Shown: positions 37,258 to 45,961 of the stretch, piece by piece
Layout of the letters: each line of letters opens with the position of its first letter
Position numbering within the stretch: the first letter of the stretch is position 1
From: Acidiphilium sp. PA
GTDB lineage: Bacteria; Pseudomonadota; Alphaproteobacteria; Acetobacterales; Acetobacteraceae
Direction: 5' to 3'
Length of the DNA stretch: 64,000 bases
Assembly (NCBI RefSeq): GCF_026191915.1
Contig: NZ_JAIMBY010000003.1
Span: forward strand, 124,001 to 188,000
Translations under genes and position numbers: made by a program
Notes under the pieces: generated by a model
Seen by the model: the letters and a program-made list of their open reading frames with translations, nothing else
Told to the model about the DNA's origin: nothing
Database searches by the model: none

Positions 37258-37277
37258 ATTCCAGTAATTTCTGGAAT
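37258..37277 (+). promoter_or_regulatory. palindromic operator in front of the regulator gene
   Basis: ATTCCAG-TAATTT-CTGGAAT: two perfect 7-bp arms with a 6-bp spacer, ending 7 bp before the ATG at 37285. Its position over the start of transcription suggests repression by the GbsR/MarR-like protein encoded directly downstream. Confidence 0.7.
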
Positions 37278-37284
37278 TTCAAAA

Positions 37285-37914
37285 ATGCAGCTCACGCCCC
37301 TGACCGAAGCCTTCATCCTGCATTTCGGCGAAATGGGCAGCCGCTGGGGCATCAACCGCACGGTCGGGCAGATCTACGCGCTGCTCTATGTCGCCGAACG
37401 CGCGCTGCCGGCCGATGAAATCGCCGAGATTCTCGGCTTTTCGCGCTCCAACGTCTCGCTCGGGCTGAAGGAGCTGCAATCCTGGCGCCTGGTGCGGCTG
37501 CAACACCTGCCCGGCGACCGGCGTGAACATTTCTCGACCTTGGGGGATATCTGGCAGATCGTGCGTGTCCTCGCCGAGGAACGGCGGCGGCGCGAGATCG
37601 ACCCGACCCTGTCCGTTCTGCGCGAACTCATCATGGAGACCCCCGGCAGCGAGGCCGATCGCTACGCCCAGACCCGCCTGCGCGAAATGCATGATCTGAT
37701 CGAGCTGATCATGCGCTGGTCGGAAGACGTCCAGAAGCTCGACACTGCCGATCTGGTCCAGTTGCTCAAGCTCGGCGGCCGCGTCGTCGCGCTGCTCGAG
37801 TTGAAAAACCGCCTGCCGCTGATCGGCCGCGCCCGCGCGCAGCGCGAGGCGCCACCCGTGGCCGACCCACAGAGCGGGCCTGCAGACATGCACGAACAGG
37901 AACTGGAAACATGA
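37285..37914 (+). CDS. GbsR/MarR family transcriptional regulator
   Basis: 209 residues from the ATG at 37285, beginning MQLTPLTEAFILHFGEMGSR. The winged helix-turn-helix (RTVGQIYALLYVAERALPAD, 'EILGFSRSNVSLGLKELQSW', 'HLPGDRREHFS') is typical of the GbsR branch. A helical C-terminal domain follows. The gene lies 96 bp upstream of cydA on the same strand and a strong palindrome covers its own start. It probably regulates itself and the cyd operon, perhaps in response to respiratory conditions. That second role is inference from position only. Confidence 0.85.
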   Translation: MQLTPLTEAFILHFGEMGSRWGINRTVGQIYALLYVAERALPADEIAEILGFSRSNVSLGLKELQSWRLVRLQHLPGDRREHFSTLGDIWQIVRVLAEERRRREIDPTLSVLRELIMETPGSEADRYAQTRLREMHDLIELIMRWSEDVQKLDTADLVQLLKLGGRVVALLELKNRLPLIGRARAQREAPPVADPQSGPADMHEQELET

Positions 37915-38010
37915 GCGACCCGACACACCTGAACGAGCGATCAACGCGCAGCCCCACCGGCGCGGGCCGCTGCATCATCCGCCTCCCGCACGAACCCGAA
38001 AGAGCAAGCC

Positions 38011-39453
38011 ATGTCGGATAATTCACTCTCGGTCTTCCTGTCGCGCATCGATTTCGCCTGGATCACCAGTTTCCATATCCTGTATCCGCCGCTCACCATC
38101 GGGCTTGCGGTCATTCTGTTCTTTTTCGAATGGCGCTGGGTCGCGACCGATGACGAGCGGTGGTACCGCCTGTCGCGTTTCTTCGAGAAATTGTTCATCG
38201 TCAATTTCGGCGCCGGGGTCGCCACCGGCATCACCATGGAAATGGCGTTCGGCATTCTCTATGGCCCGTTCTCGCAGGCGGCCGGCCCGTTCTTCGGCCA
38301 GGTGCTCGGCTATGAGACCATCACCGCCTTCATGTACGAGGCCGGTTTCATCGGGTTGATGATCTTCGGCTGGGGCAAGATCAGCAAAAGAATGCATCTG
38401 TTCGCGACCTTCAACGTCGCGCTCTCGTCCTCGTTCTCGGCGATGTGGATTCTGGTCGCGAATTCCTGGATGCAGACCCCCACCGGCATCGTGTTCAAGC
38501 ACGGCGTGTTCCAGGTGACCGACTGGGTCGCCGCCCTGTTCAACCCCGATGTCATGTATGGCTTCCCGCACATGCTGGTGGCCACTTTCGAGCTCGCGCT
38601 GTTCTTCGTCGCCGGCGTCTGCGCCTGGTTCGTGCTCAAGCGCCGCCACATCACGCTGTTCGCCCGGCCGCTGCGCTTCGCCTTGCTCGCCCTGGTCGTG
38701 GTCGCCCCGCTGCAGGTCTATCTGGGTGACGGCCTGGGCGAAACCGTCGCGCACGACCAGCCCGCCGCGCTCGCCGCCATGGAAGGCCATTACAACACCT
38801 ATAACAAGGATGGCTCGGTCAATACCGGCTGGCACATCCTCGCCTGGCCGAACGCCAAGGGCGACGGCAATGCCTTTGCGATCACCATTCCGCATGTGCT
38901 CAGCCTGCTCGAAACCCATAGCTGGAACGGCAAGGTCGAAGGGCTGAACAGCATCAAGCCGCAGGACCGTCCGCCGGTGGTGGTGCCGTTCTATTCGTTC
39001 CGGGTCATGGTCGCGGCCGGCATGGCGATGATGCTGGTCGCCTTCTGGGGCGGCTGGCTCGCACTGCGCCGGCGCCTGTCGGCCGATACCATCGCGGCCA
39101 ACCCCTGGTTCCTGCGCGCCGTCATGGCCAGCGCCTTCCTGCCCTATCTCGCGGTCTGGACCGGCTGGTGGACCCGCGAAGTCGCCCGCCAGCCCTGGGT
39201 CGTCTATGGCATGATGCGCACATCGGCCGGCGTCAGCCATATGTCGGTGCCGCTCGAAATCTTCTGGCTGATCGGCTACATGACATTCGAACTGACGGTG
39301 TTCGGCGGCACCTGGTATTTCCTGGCCAAGATCATCCGCAAGGGCCCCGATCTGGTCAGCCCGGTCGCGCAGGACGGGCATCAGACGCTCGGCCATATCG
39401 AGGATAGCGGCGACCACGAGCCCGGCAAGCCCGAATATCTGCGGCCCGCCTGA
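38011..39453 (+). CDS. cydA: cytochrome bd-type ubiquinol oxidase subunit I (CioA-like)
   Basis: A 480-residue membrane protein that oxidises ubiquinol and reduces O2. The haem b595 ligand region is FAWITSFHILYPP (His22). 'GFPHMLVATFELALFF' carries the low-spin haem His, and 'VARQPWVVYGMMRTSAGVSH' is typical of the cyanide-insensitive (Cio) branch. The quinol loop is short (HILAWPNAKGDGNAFAITIP, then DRPPVVVPFYSFRVMVAAGM), unlike the long loop of E. coli CydA. First gene of the oxidase operon, with cydB 30 bp downstream. Confidence 0.93.
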   Translation: MSDNSLSVFLSRIDFAWITSFHILYPPLTIGLAVILFFFEWRWVATDDERWYRLSRFFEKLFIVNFGAGVATGITMEMAFGILYGPFSQAAGPFFGQVLGYETITAFMYEAGFIGLMIFGWGKISKRMHLFATFNVALSSSFSAMWILVANSWMQTPTGIVFKHGVFQVTDWVAALFNPDVMYGFPHMLVATFELALFFVAGVCAWFVLKRRHITLFARPLRFALLALVVVAPLQVYLGDGLGETVAHDQPAALAAMEGHYNTYNKDGSVNTGWHILAWPNAKGDGNAFAITIPHVLSLLETHSWNGKVEGLNSIKPQDRPPVVVPFYSFRVMVAAGMAMMLVAFWGGWLALRRRLSADTIAANPWFLRAVMASAFLPYLAVWTGWWTREVARQPWVVYGMMRTSAGVSHMSVPLEIFWLIGYMTFELTVFGGTWYFLAKIIRKGPDLVSPVAQDGHQTLGHIEDSGDHEPGKPEYLRPA

Positions 39454-39483
39454 GCCGATCCGCCTTAGGAAAGACCAGTTCCG

Positions 39484-40539
39484 ATGCAAACAATGAACGC
39501 CCTGACCCAGACCCAGCACCTCCTCACCATCGTGTGGTGGATGTCGCTGGGGCTGAGCATCCTGCTCTACATCATTCTCGACGGGGCCGATCTCGGCGCC
39601 GGTGTGTTCTCCCTGTTCGTATCCGACGAGGATGAGCGCGGAGCCATCATGTCCGCCATGGCCGGCACCTGGGATGCCAATGAAACCTGGCTGATCGTGG
39701 CCGGCGGCGTGCTGTTCGGCACGTTTCCCTTCGTCTACGGCTCGCTGTTCAGCTATCTGATGGTGCCGCTCGCCCTCGCCCTCTGGGGCATCATCACCCG
39801 CGCCGTCTCGCTCGAATTCCGCCATCTCGCCGAAAAGCGCTATCAGCGGTTCAGCGACTACGCCTTCGGCATCTCCAGCCTCGCCACCACCTTTTTCGGC
39901 GGCATGGCGGTGGGTGCCACGCTGCACGGGTTTCCGCTCACCCATGTGCCCAACCAGGTGCCGACCTATGTCGGCGGCGCGCTGCGCTTCATCAGCCCGT
40001 TCAGCATCTGGACCGGCATTGCCGCGGTCATCGCGGTCTCGCTCGCCGGCGGCCTGTTCATCCGCGCCCGGTTCGAGCCCGAGGAAGATATCCGCAAGCA
40101 CGCGGCCCGCTGGACCAATTACGCGTTCTACGCGGCGATCGGCGCGGTCGCGATCACCATCGGCTGGAGCGTGATCATCTTCCCCTGGGTCTCGGGCAAA
40201 TGGTTCGGCCCGTATTTCTGGGTCTATGGCATCGGCTTCCTGGCGGTGCTGTTCGCCATCGTGAAAATGCGCGCCGCCTCCAACGCCGAGCGCGACATCG
40301 CGGCCATCCTCTGGCTCAACGCCGCCATCGCGCTGATGGCGACCGGCATGATGTGGACGATGTACCCCTGGATGGTGCCCGACACCTGGACCATCTACGC
40401 CGGTGCCACCCCGCAGGTCTCGATCATCACCTTCACCCTGGCGATGGCCGGGTTTTTCCCGGTGATGCTGATGTACAACTGGTACCAGATCTGGGTGTTC
40501 CGCGCCCGCGTCTCCAAACTCGCCGCCTACGGGCATTGA
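39484..40539 (+). CDS. cydB: cytochrome bd-type ubiquinol oxidase subunit II (CioB-like)
   Basis: A 351-residue subunit with eight to nine membrane helices. It has 'ILYIILDGADLGAGVFSLF', 'GTWDANETWLIVAGGVLFG' and 'FPLALWGIITRAVSLEFRH'-type blocks (the last reads VPLALALWGIITRAVSLEFR). The C-terminal 'MLMYNWYQIWVFRARV' is typical. It pairs with CydA. A small membrane protein gene follows 10 bp later, then cydDC. Confidence 0.93.
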   Translation: MQTMNALTQTQHLLTIVWWMSLGLSILLYIILDGADLGAGVFSLFVSDEDERGAIMSAMAGTWDANETWLIVAGGVLFGTFPFVYGSLFSYLMVPLALALWGIITRAVSLEFRHLAEKRYQRFSDYAFGISSLATTFFGGMAVGATLHGFPLTHVPNQVPTYVGGALRFISPFSIWTGIAAVIAVSLAGGLFIRARFEPEEDIRKHAARWTNYAFYAAIGAVAITIGWSVIIFPWVSGKWFGPYFWVYGIGFLAVLFAIVKMRAASNAERDIAAILWLNAAIALMATGMMWTMYPWMVPDTWTIYAGATPQVSIITFTLAMAGFFPVMLMYNWYQIWVFRARVSKLAAYGH

Positions 40540-40549
40540 TCGCCTCCCC

Positions 40550-40783
40550 ATGACCCCGGCAGCACGCAAGGATCGGCCGCTGCTCCAGGCGCTGCGCAAC
40601 CAGCGCCTCGCCGCCCTGTGCCTCGCTGGTCCCGCGCTCGGTGTGCTGCTCGTCGAGGCGATTTTCGGCCTGCCGCGCGCCCTGCTGTTGATGGCGCTCG
40701 GCATGGCCGGCTTCACCGCCATCCTGTTCGGCATTCTGCTCCAGGGCGAATACCGCGCAGTCCGCCGCGCGCCGCGGCGCTGA
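40550..40783 (+). CDS. small two-helix membrane protein of the cyd operon
   Basis: 77 residues with a basic N-terminus and two hydrophobic stretches (LAALCLAGPALGVLLVEAIF and ALLLMALGMAGFTAILFGIL), then a basic tail. It lies 10 bp after cydB and 3 bp before cydD, so it is certainly in the operon. It is not recognisably CydX or YbgE; it is longer than CydX and has two helices. It could be an oxidase accessory subunit. Function unknown. Confidence 0.75.
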   Translation: MTPAARKDRPLLQALRNQRLAALCLAGPALGVLLVEAIFGLPRALLLMALGMAGFTAILFGILLQGEYRAVRRAPRR

Positions 40784-40786
40784 GCG

Positions 40787-42547
40787 ATGGCCAACGCCCC
40801 GCGCTCGCGCGCCGAGGCGAAAAGCCTGGAAGCCTGGCTGCGCGGCTTTACGCGCACCGTGCGCCTTCCGCTCACCGCCACGATCATCACCGGCGCGATC
40901 GGCGGCGTGCTCCTGGTCCTGCAGGCCTGGCTGCTCGCCCGCATCATCGATGGCGTGATCATCGAACATCAGGCGCTGCAACAAGTCTGGCCGCTGCTGA
41001 TCGACCTGCTGGCCACCTTCATCGCCCGCGCGATCATCACCGCGCTCACCGACATCATCGGCTTCGAGGCCGCCGCCCGCGTCAAGCGTGCCATCCGCCG
41101 CCAGGCCTACGCCCATCTCACCGCCCTGGGCCCGGCCTGGAGCCGCCATGAGCGCAGCGGCGACCTCGCCACCACCCTGATCGACGGCATCGAGGCGCTC
41201 GATCAATACTATGCGCGCTATCTGCCGCAGATGGCGCTCGCCGTCTTCATTCCGCTCGCCATTCTGGTGTTCGTGTTCCCTGCCTACTGGATCGCCGGGA
41301 TCATCATGGTGATCACCGCCCCGCTGATCCCGCTGTTCATGATCATCGTCGGCAAGGGTGCCGAGCGGCTCAACCAGCGCCAATGGCGCAAGCTCGCCCG
41401 CATGAGCGCTTATTTTTTCGACGCGATCGAAGGGCTGACCACGCTCAAGCTGTTCGGCGCCAGCCGTGCCGAAGCACAGATGATCGCCGACGTGTCGGAC
41501 GACTACCGCATCACCACCATGGCGGTCCTTCGCGTCGCCTTTCTGTCCTCGCTGGTGCTGGAGTTCTTCGCGACCATCAGCATCGCGATGGTCGCGGTCT
41601 ATATCGGCTTCGCACTCTACTACCGCGAATTGCACTTTCTGCCCGGGTTCTTCGTCCTGCTGCTCGCCCCCGAGTTCTACCGCCCGCTGCGCAACATGGG
41701 CAGCTCCTACCATGCACGGATGGAAGCGATCGGCGCCGCCGAACAGATCGTCCGCCTCCTCGCCACCGAAGCGCCCACCCCGGACGCACCCAAAACCGAA
41801 GCCGCGCCCGAGCCGGCGCTCACCCTCCGCTTCGAACAGGTCGATTTCGCCTATCAACCCGGCGAACCCATCCTCACCGGCATCGATTTCACCCTCGCCC
41901 CCGGCGAACGCCTCGCGCTGGTCGGGCCGAGCGGTGCCGGCAAGACCACGATCAGCCAGTTGCTGCTCGGCTTTCTTGAGCCCAGCCGCGGCATCATCCG
42001 CATCGGCGGCACCGATCTGCGCGATCTGCCGCCCGCCGCCTGGCTCGCGCGCATCGCCTGGCTGCCGCAACGCCCGACGCTGTTCCACGGCAGCGTGATC
42101 GACAACATCAGGCTCGGCCTCACCGCCGATGCCGCCGCCGTGCGCGCCGCCGCCGCCCAGGCCGGCGCCGATCATTTCATCACCAACCTGCCGCAGGGCT
42201 ACGACACAATCGTGGGCGAACGCGGCCAGGGCCTGTCGGGCGGTGAAATCCAGCGCATCGCACTCGCCCGCGCCTTTCTGAAAAACGCCGAACTGATCGT
42301 GCTCGACGAACCCGACGCCAGCCTCGATCCCGCCACCGCCGCGCTGATCGGCGCATCGATCGAACGCCTCGCGCGCGATCGCACCATGCTGATCATCGCC
42401 CACCGGCTGGAATCGGTCCGCCATGCCGACCGGATCCTGGTCATCGACCACGGCCGCATCGTCGAATTTGGCGACCACGCCAGCCTGATCGCCCGCCGCG
42501 GCCTCTACGCCACCATGAGCGCGCTGCGGCAGGATGTCCCGGCATGA
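40787..42547 (+). CDS. cydD: heterodimeric thiol/haem ABC exporter subunit CydD
   Basis: 586 residues: a six-helix ABC exporter domain, then an ATPase with Walker A LVGPSGAGKTTISQLL, signature LSGGEIQRIALARAFL, and a Walker B region reading LIVLDEPDASLDP. CydDC is needed for assembly of cytochrome bd oxidases (cysteine, glutathione and possibly haem handling). It overlaps cydC by 4 bp. Its location behind cydAB leaves little doubt about the assignment. Confidence 0.93.
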   Translation: MANAPRSRAEAKSLEAWLRGFTRTVRLPLTATIITGAIGGVLLVLQAWLLARIIDGVIIEHQALQQVWPLLIDLLATFIARAIITALTDIIGFEAAARVKRAIRRQAYAHLTALGPAWSRHERSGDLATTLIDGIEALDQYYARYLPQMALAVFIPLAILVFVFPAYWIAGIIMVITAPLIPLFMIIVGKGAERLNQRQWRKLARMSAYFFDAIEGLTTLKLFGASRAEAQMIADVSDDYRITTMAVLRVAFLSSLVLEFFATISIAMVAVYIGFALYYRELHFLPGFFVLLLAPEFYRPLRNMGSSYHARMEAIGAAEQIVRLLATEAPTPDAPKTEAAPEPALTLRFEQVDFAYQPGEPILTGIDFTLAPGERLALVGPSGAGKTTISQLLLGFLEPSRGIIRIGGTDLRDLPPAAWLARIAWLPQRPTLFHGSVIDNIRLGLTADAAAVRAAAAQAGADHFITNLPQGYDTIVGERGQGLSGGEIQRIALARAFLKNAELIVLDEPDASLDPATAALIGASIERLARDRTMLIIAHRLESVRHADRILVIDHGRIVEFGDHASLIARRGLYATMSALRQDVPA

Positions 42548-44214
42548 CCGATCTGCTGCGCCTGCTCCGCCTGTTCCGGCCCTACGCGTTATGGCTGCTC
42601 GCCGGCATCGGCCTGTCGGTCGTGGTCATTCTCGCCAATGTCGGTCTGGTCGCACTCGCCGGCTGGTTCATCGCCGCCATGGCGCTGTCCGGCCTCAGCG
42701 GCCAGTTGATCGAGTATTTCACGCCCGCTGCCGGCATCCGCGCCCTCGCCATTCTGCGCACCGGCGGCCGCTACGCCGAACGCCTGGTCACGCACGAGGC
42801 CACGCTGCGCCTGCTCGCCGCGTTACGGGTGTGGTTCTACCAGCATCTCGAACCACTGGCGCCGGCCCGGCTGCAATATTACCGCGGCGGCGACCTACTC
42901 AGCCGCATCCGCGCCGATATCGACAGTCTCGATAATCTCTATCTTCGCGTCCTCGCCCCCACCATCGCCGCCGCCGTCACCATCATCCTGCTCGTCGCCT
43001 TCATGGCGGCCTTCAGCGTTAAAATCGCGCTGATCGACCTCGGCTTCCTGGGGCTCGCCGGCGTCGCCCTGCCGCTCGTCACCCAGCGCCTCGCCCGCTG
43101 GTCCGGCCGCCGCGCGGTCGCCATCCGCGCCGATCTGCGCGCCGGCGTCACCGATACCGCGCGCGGCCTGGGTGAATTGCTGGTCTATCAGGCCGCCGCC
43201 CGCCAGACCGAAACCATCACCGCGCTGAGCGATCGGCTGATCGCCGGCCAGCGCCGCCAGGCGTGGATCGCCGGCCCCGCCGCCGGCCTCGCCGGTCTTG
43301 CCGCCAATCTCGCCATGGGGCTCGCCCTCATCATCGCCATCCCGCTGGTCCGCCGCGGCGATCTCACCGGCCCCGATCTGCCGATGATCGCGCTGTTCGT
43401 GCTCGGCAGTTTCGAAGCCGTCGCCCCGCTGCCCGCGGCGTTCCAGGCGCTCGGCGAAACCCTCGCCGCAGCGCGCCGCATCTTCGCTATCATCGATACC
43501 GAACCCACCATCGCCGAACCCGCGCACCCGGCCGACCCGCCCACCCGGTTCGACCTGCGGATCACGAACCTGTCGATGCGCTACACGCCGGATAGCCCCT
43601 GGGCGTTGCGACACATCGATCTCGCCATCCCCGAGGGCGGGCGCATCGGCATCATCGGCGAAACCGGCTCGGGCAAGACCAGCCTGCTCAACGTGATCCT
43701 CCGCTTCTGGGCGTTTCAGGAGGGCAGCATCACCCTCGGCGGCGTTTCGCTGCGCGATCTGCGCGGCGAGACCACGCGCGGCGTCTGCGCCGTGCTCGCC
43801 CAGCAGACCTATCTGTTCAACACCACCATCCGCGCCAATCTGCACCTCGCCCGCCCCGGCGCGACCGAGGCCGAACTGCACGACGCCCTCCGCCAGGCGC
43901 AGATCCTCGATGAAGTCCGAAGCTTTCCCGCCGGGCTCGATACCATCGTCGGTGAAACCGGCATGCGCCTGTCCGGCGGTCAGGCCCGCCGCATCGCCAT
44001 CGCCCGCGCCTTCCTGAAAGACGCGCCGATCCTGATCCTCGATGAACCGACCGAAGGGCTGGACGCCGTGTCGGAACGCGATGTCCTCGCCGCCCTCGAA
44101 AGGCTGATGCAGGGGCGTACCACGATCATGATCACGCATCGGCCGCAGAGCTTGCGGCTGGTGGAGCGGGTGTTTGTCATGGAGCGTGGTCGGCTGAAGC
44201 AAAGTAAAGGGTAG
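42544..44214 (+). CDS. cydC: heterodimeric thiol/haem ABC exporter subunit CydC
   Basis: 556 residues starting MTDLLRLLRLFRPYALWLLA. An exporter transmembrane domain ('LVTHEATLRLLAALRVWFYQ', 'GGDLLSRIRADIDSLDNLYLR') is followed by an ATPase with IIGETGSGKTSLLN, LSGGQARRIAIARAF and ILDEPTEGLDAVSER. It forms a heterodimer with CydD. It is the last gene of the oxidase operon; a full pair of the A/T-run repeat separates it from the convergent emrB gene. Confidence 0.93.
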   Translation: MTDLLRLLRLFRPYALWLLAGIGLSVVVILANVGLVALAGWFIAAMALSGLSGQLIEYFTPAAGIRALAILRTGGRYAERLVTHEATLRLLAALRVWFYQHLEPLAPARLQYYRGGDLLSRIRADIDSLDNLYLRVLAPTIAAAVTIILLVAFMAAFSVKIALIDLGFLGLAGVALPLVTQRLARWSGRRAVAIRADLRAGVTDTARGLGELLVYQAAARQTETITALSDRLIAGQRRQAWIAGPAAGLAGLAANLAMGLALIIAIPLVRRGDLTGPDLPMIALFVLGSFEAVAPLPAAFQALGETLAAARRIFAIIDTEPTIAEPAHPADPPTRFDLRITNLSMRYTPDSPWALRHIDLAIPEGGRIGIIGETGSGKTSLLNVILRFWAFQEGSITLGGVSLRDLRGETTRGVCAVLAQQTYLFNTTIRANLHLARPGATEAELHDALRQAQILDEVRSFPAGLDTIVGETGMRLSGGQARRIAIARAFLKDAPILILDEPTEGLDAVSERDVLAALERLMQGRTTIMITHRPQSLRLVERVFVMERGRLKQSKG

Positions 44215-44215
44215 G

Positions 44216-44343
44216 GAAGCACTTCTTTTTTTGCAAAAAAAGAAGCAAAAAAACTCCTTTTAATTTGGGCCTGTGCCGGTTTCAGCGCCCGTGCCTCAGA
44301 GTCAAAAAGTTTTTTGCTTCTTTTTTACAAAAAAGAAGCCTTC
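44216..44343. repeat. A/T-run palindromic repeat, full pair between convergent genes
   Basis: Left unit CTTCTTTTTTTGCAAAAAAAGAAG, centre TTGGGCCTGTGCCGG then CAGCGCCCGTGCCTC, right unit GCTTCTTTTTTACAAAAAAGAAGC. It fills the whole gap between the ends of cydC and emrB, where it could terminate both transcripts. Confidence 0.88.
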
Positions 44344-44354
44344 TTCCCCTACCC

Positions 44355-45947
44355 TTACTCCATCACCGCCATCTCATGCTTCTCCGCCTTAACCCCCGCC
44401 TGCGCCGGCGGCTTGCGCATCAGCAGCAGCGTAAAGATCGCCGGAATACTAACCATCAGCATGAATTTGAACGCATCGAGATACGAAATGATATCCGATT
44501 GCTGCACGACCATGGTGTTCAGCATCGCCGCACCCCGCGTGGTCATCGGGTTGAGGTAGTGGCTCACCGCCCCGCCCACCTGCAGCGCCCGGTTGAACGG
44601 CGTGATCGCGTTCGAGACGGATTCATGATCCACCTGCGACATCTGCACCTGCACCGCCTCGGTAATCGAAATCCCGACCGCCATGCCGACATTGCGCATC
44701 AGGCTGAGCAGCGAGGTGCCCTGCGTCCGCAGCGCGGGATCGAGCGTGTAGAACGCGACCACCTGCAACGGCGTGAACACGAAGCCAAGCCCCGCCCCCT
44801 GCACGACGATGCTCTCGATCAGATACGATTGCGGCGACGAGGGCAGCCACTGCATCATCATCCAGAACGACACGATCAGCAGCAGGAAGCCGGCGAACAT
44901 CAGATAACGCGGATCGACCTTGTTGGTCAGCCGCCCGGCAATCATCATCGCCCCCATCGTGCCCAGCCCGCGCGGCGCCATCACCAGCCCCGCCAACTCG
45001 ACCGGATAATTGCCGAGTTTTTCCAGAAACGGCGGCATCAGCGTCGATGACGAGAGCAGCACCGAACCCACCGCGAACATCGCGATCAGGGCGGCGTTCA
45101 AATTGCGGTCCCGGAACACGCCGCGCGGAATGAACGGCTGCTTGGCCGTGAACATATGCACGATGAACAGATAGAGTCCGATCGCCGCGAGCACGCCATA
45201 GGTCACGATCTCGGTCGAGCTGAACCAGTCCTTCTCCTCGCCCCGATCCAGCAGGATCTGCAACGCCGCCAGAAACAGCGAGAGCACGGCAAAGCCGATC
45301 CAGTCGAAATGGCCGGATGAGCGGTTGGCCGCCCCGCGCTTGGGCATGAAAAACCCGAGCGCCAGCACCGCCGCGATGCCGAACGGCAGGTTGACGAAAA
45401 ACACGTAACGCCAGTCGTAAAAATACGTCAGATACCCGCCCAGCGTCGGCCCCAGGATCGGCCCGACCATGACGCCGATGCCCCAGATCGCCATCGCCTG
45501 GCCGCGCTTTTCCGGCGGATAGATATCGAGCATGGTCGACTGGCTGAGTGGCACCAGCGCCGCGCCGAACATGCCCTGAAACAGCCGGTCCACCACCATT
45601 TCGCCCAGCGATGTCGCGATGCCGCACATCATCGAGGTCACGGTGAACCCGATGATCGACACCATGAACACGTTCTTGCGGCCGAACCGCCCGGCCAGCC
45701 AGCCCACCGGCGCCGTCATGATCGCGGCGGCCACCACATACGAGGTCAAAACCCAGGTGATCTCGTCATACGAGGCCGAGAGCGAGCCCTGCATGTACGG
45801 CAGCGACACGTTGGCAATCGTCGCATCGAGCGCCTGCATCAGCGTGCCGATCATGCACCCGACGGTCACGATCAGCCGCGGCGTGCCGGAAACCTGCATC
45901 ACCTCGTTCTTGCCCGGCCCGCCCTTGGCCTGATCGTTCGCGGCCAT
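44355..45947 (-). CDS. emrB: DHA2 family multidrug efflux MFS transporter, EmrB-like
   Basis: A 530-residue, 14-helix transporter. It has MQALDATIANVSLPYMQGSL, the loop motif GWLAGRFGRKNVFM, 'STMLDIYPPEKRGQAMAIWG' and 'GVMVGPILGPTLGGYLTYFY'. With the EmrA-like adaptor encoded 14 bp upstream it should form a tripartite pump exporting hydrophobic toxins. The repressor gene marR starts the operon. The order is marR-emrA-emrB as in E. coli mprA-emrAB. Confidence 0.92.
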   Translation of the reverse strand: MAANDQAKGGPGKNEVMQVSGTPRLIVTVGCMIGTLMQALDATIANVSLPYMQGSLSASYDEITWVLTSYVVAAAIMTAPVGWLAGRFGRKNVFMVSIIGFTVTSMMCGIATSLGEMVVDRLFQGMFGAALVPLSQSTMLDIYPPEKRGQAMAIWGIGVMVGPILGPTLGGYLTYFYDWRYVFFVNLPFGIAAVLALGFFMPKRGAANRSSGHFDWIGFAVLSLFLAALQILLDRGEEKDWFSSTEIVTYGVLAAIGLYLFIVHMFTAKQPFIPRGVFRDRNLNAALIAMFAVGSVLLSSSTLMPPFLEKLGNYPVELAGLVMAPRGLGTMGAMMIAGRLTNKVDPRYLMFAGFLLLIVSFWMMMQWLPSSPQSYLIESIVVQGAGLGFVFTPLQVVAFYTLDPALRTQGTSLLSLMRNVGMAVGISITEAVQVQMSQVDHESVSNAITPFNRALQVGGAVSHYLNPMTTRGAAMLNTMVVQQSDIISYLDAFKFMLMVSIPAIFTLLLMRKPPAQAGVKAEKHEMAVME

Positions 45948-45961
45948 CGGAATTCAGCCGA

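Noticed and set aside
38023-40962. 979-codon open frame on the minus strand
   Set aside because: It is antisense to cydA and cydB, whose proteins are unmistakable. The frame is open only because of the third-position GC bias, and its translation is low-complexity Gly/Asp/His/Arg.
40433-42478. 681-codon open frame on the minus strand
   Set aside because: Antisense to cydB, the small membrane gene and cydD; composition is shadow-like with no motif.
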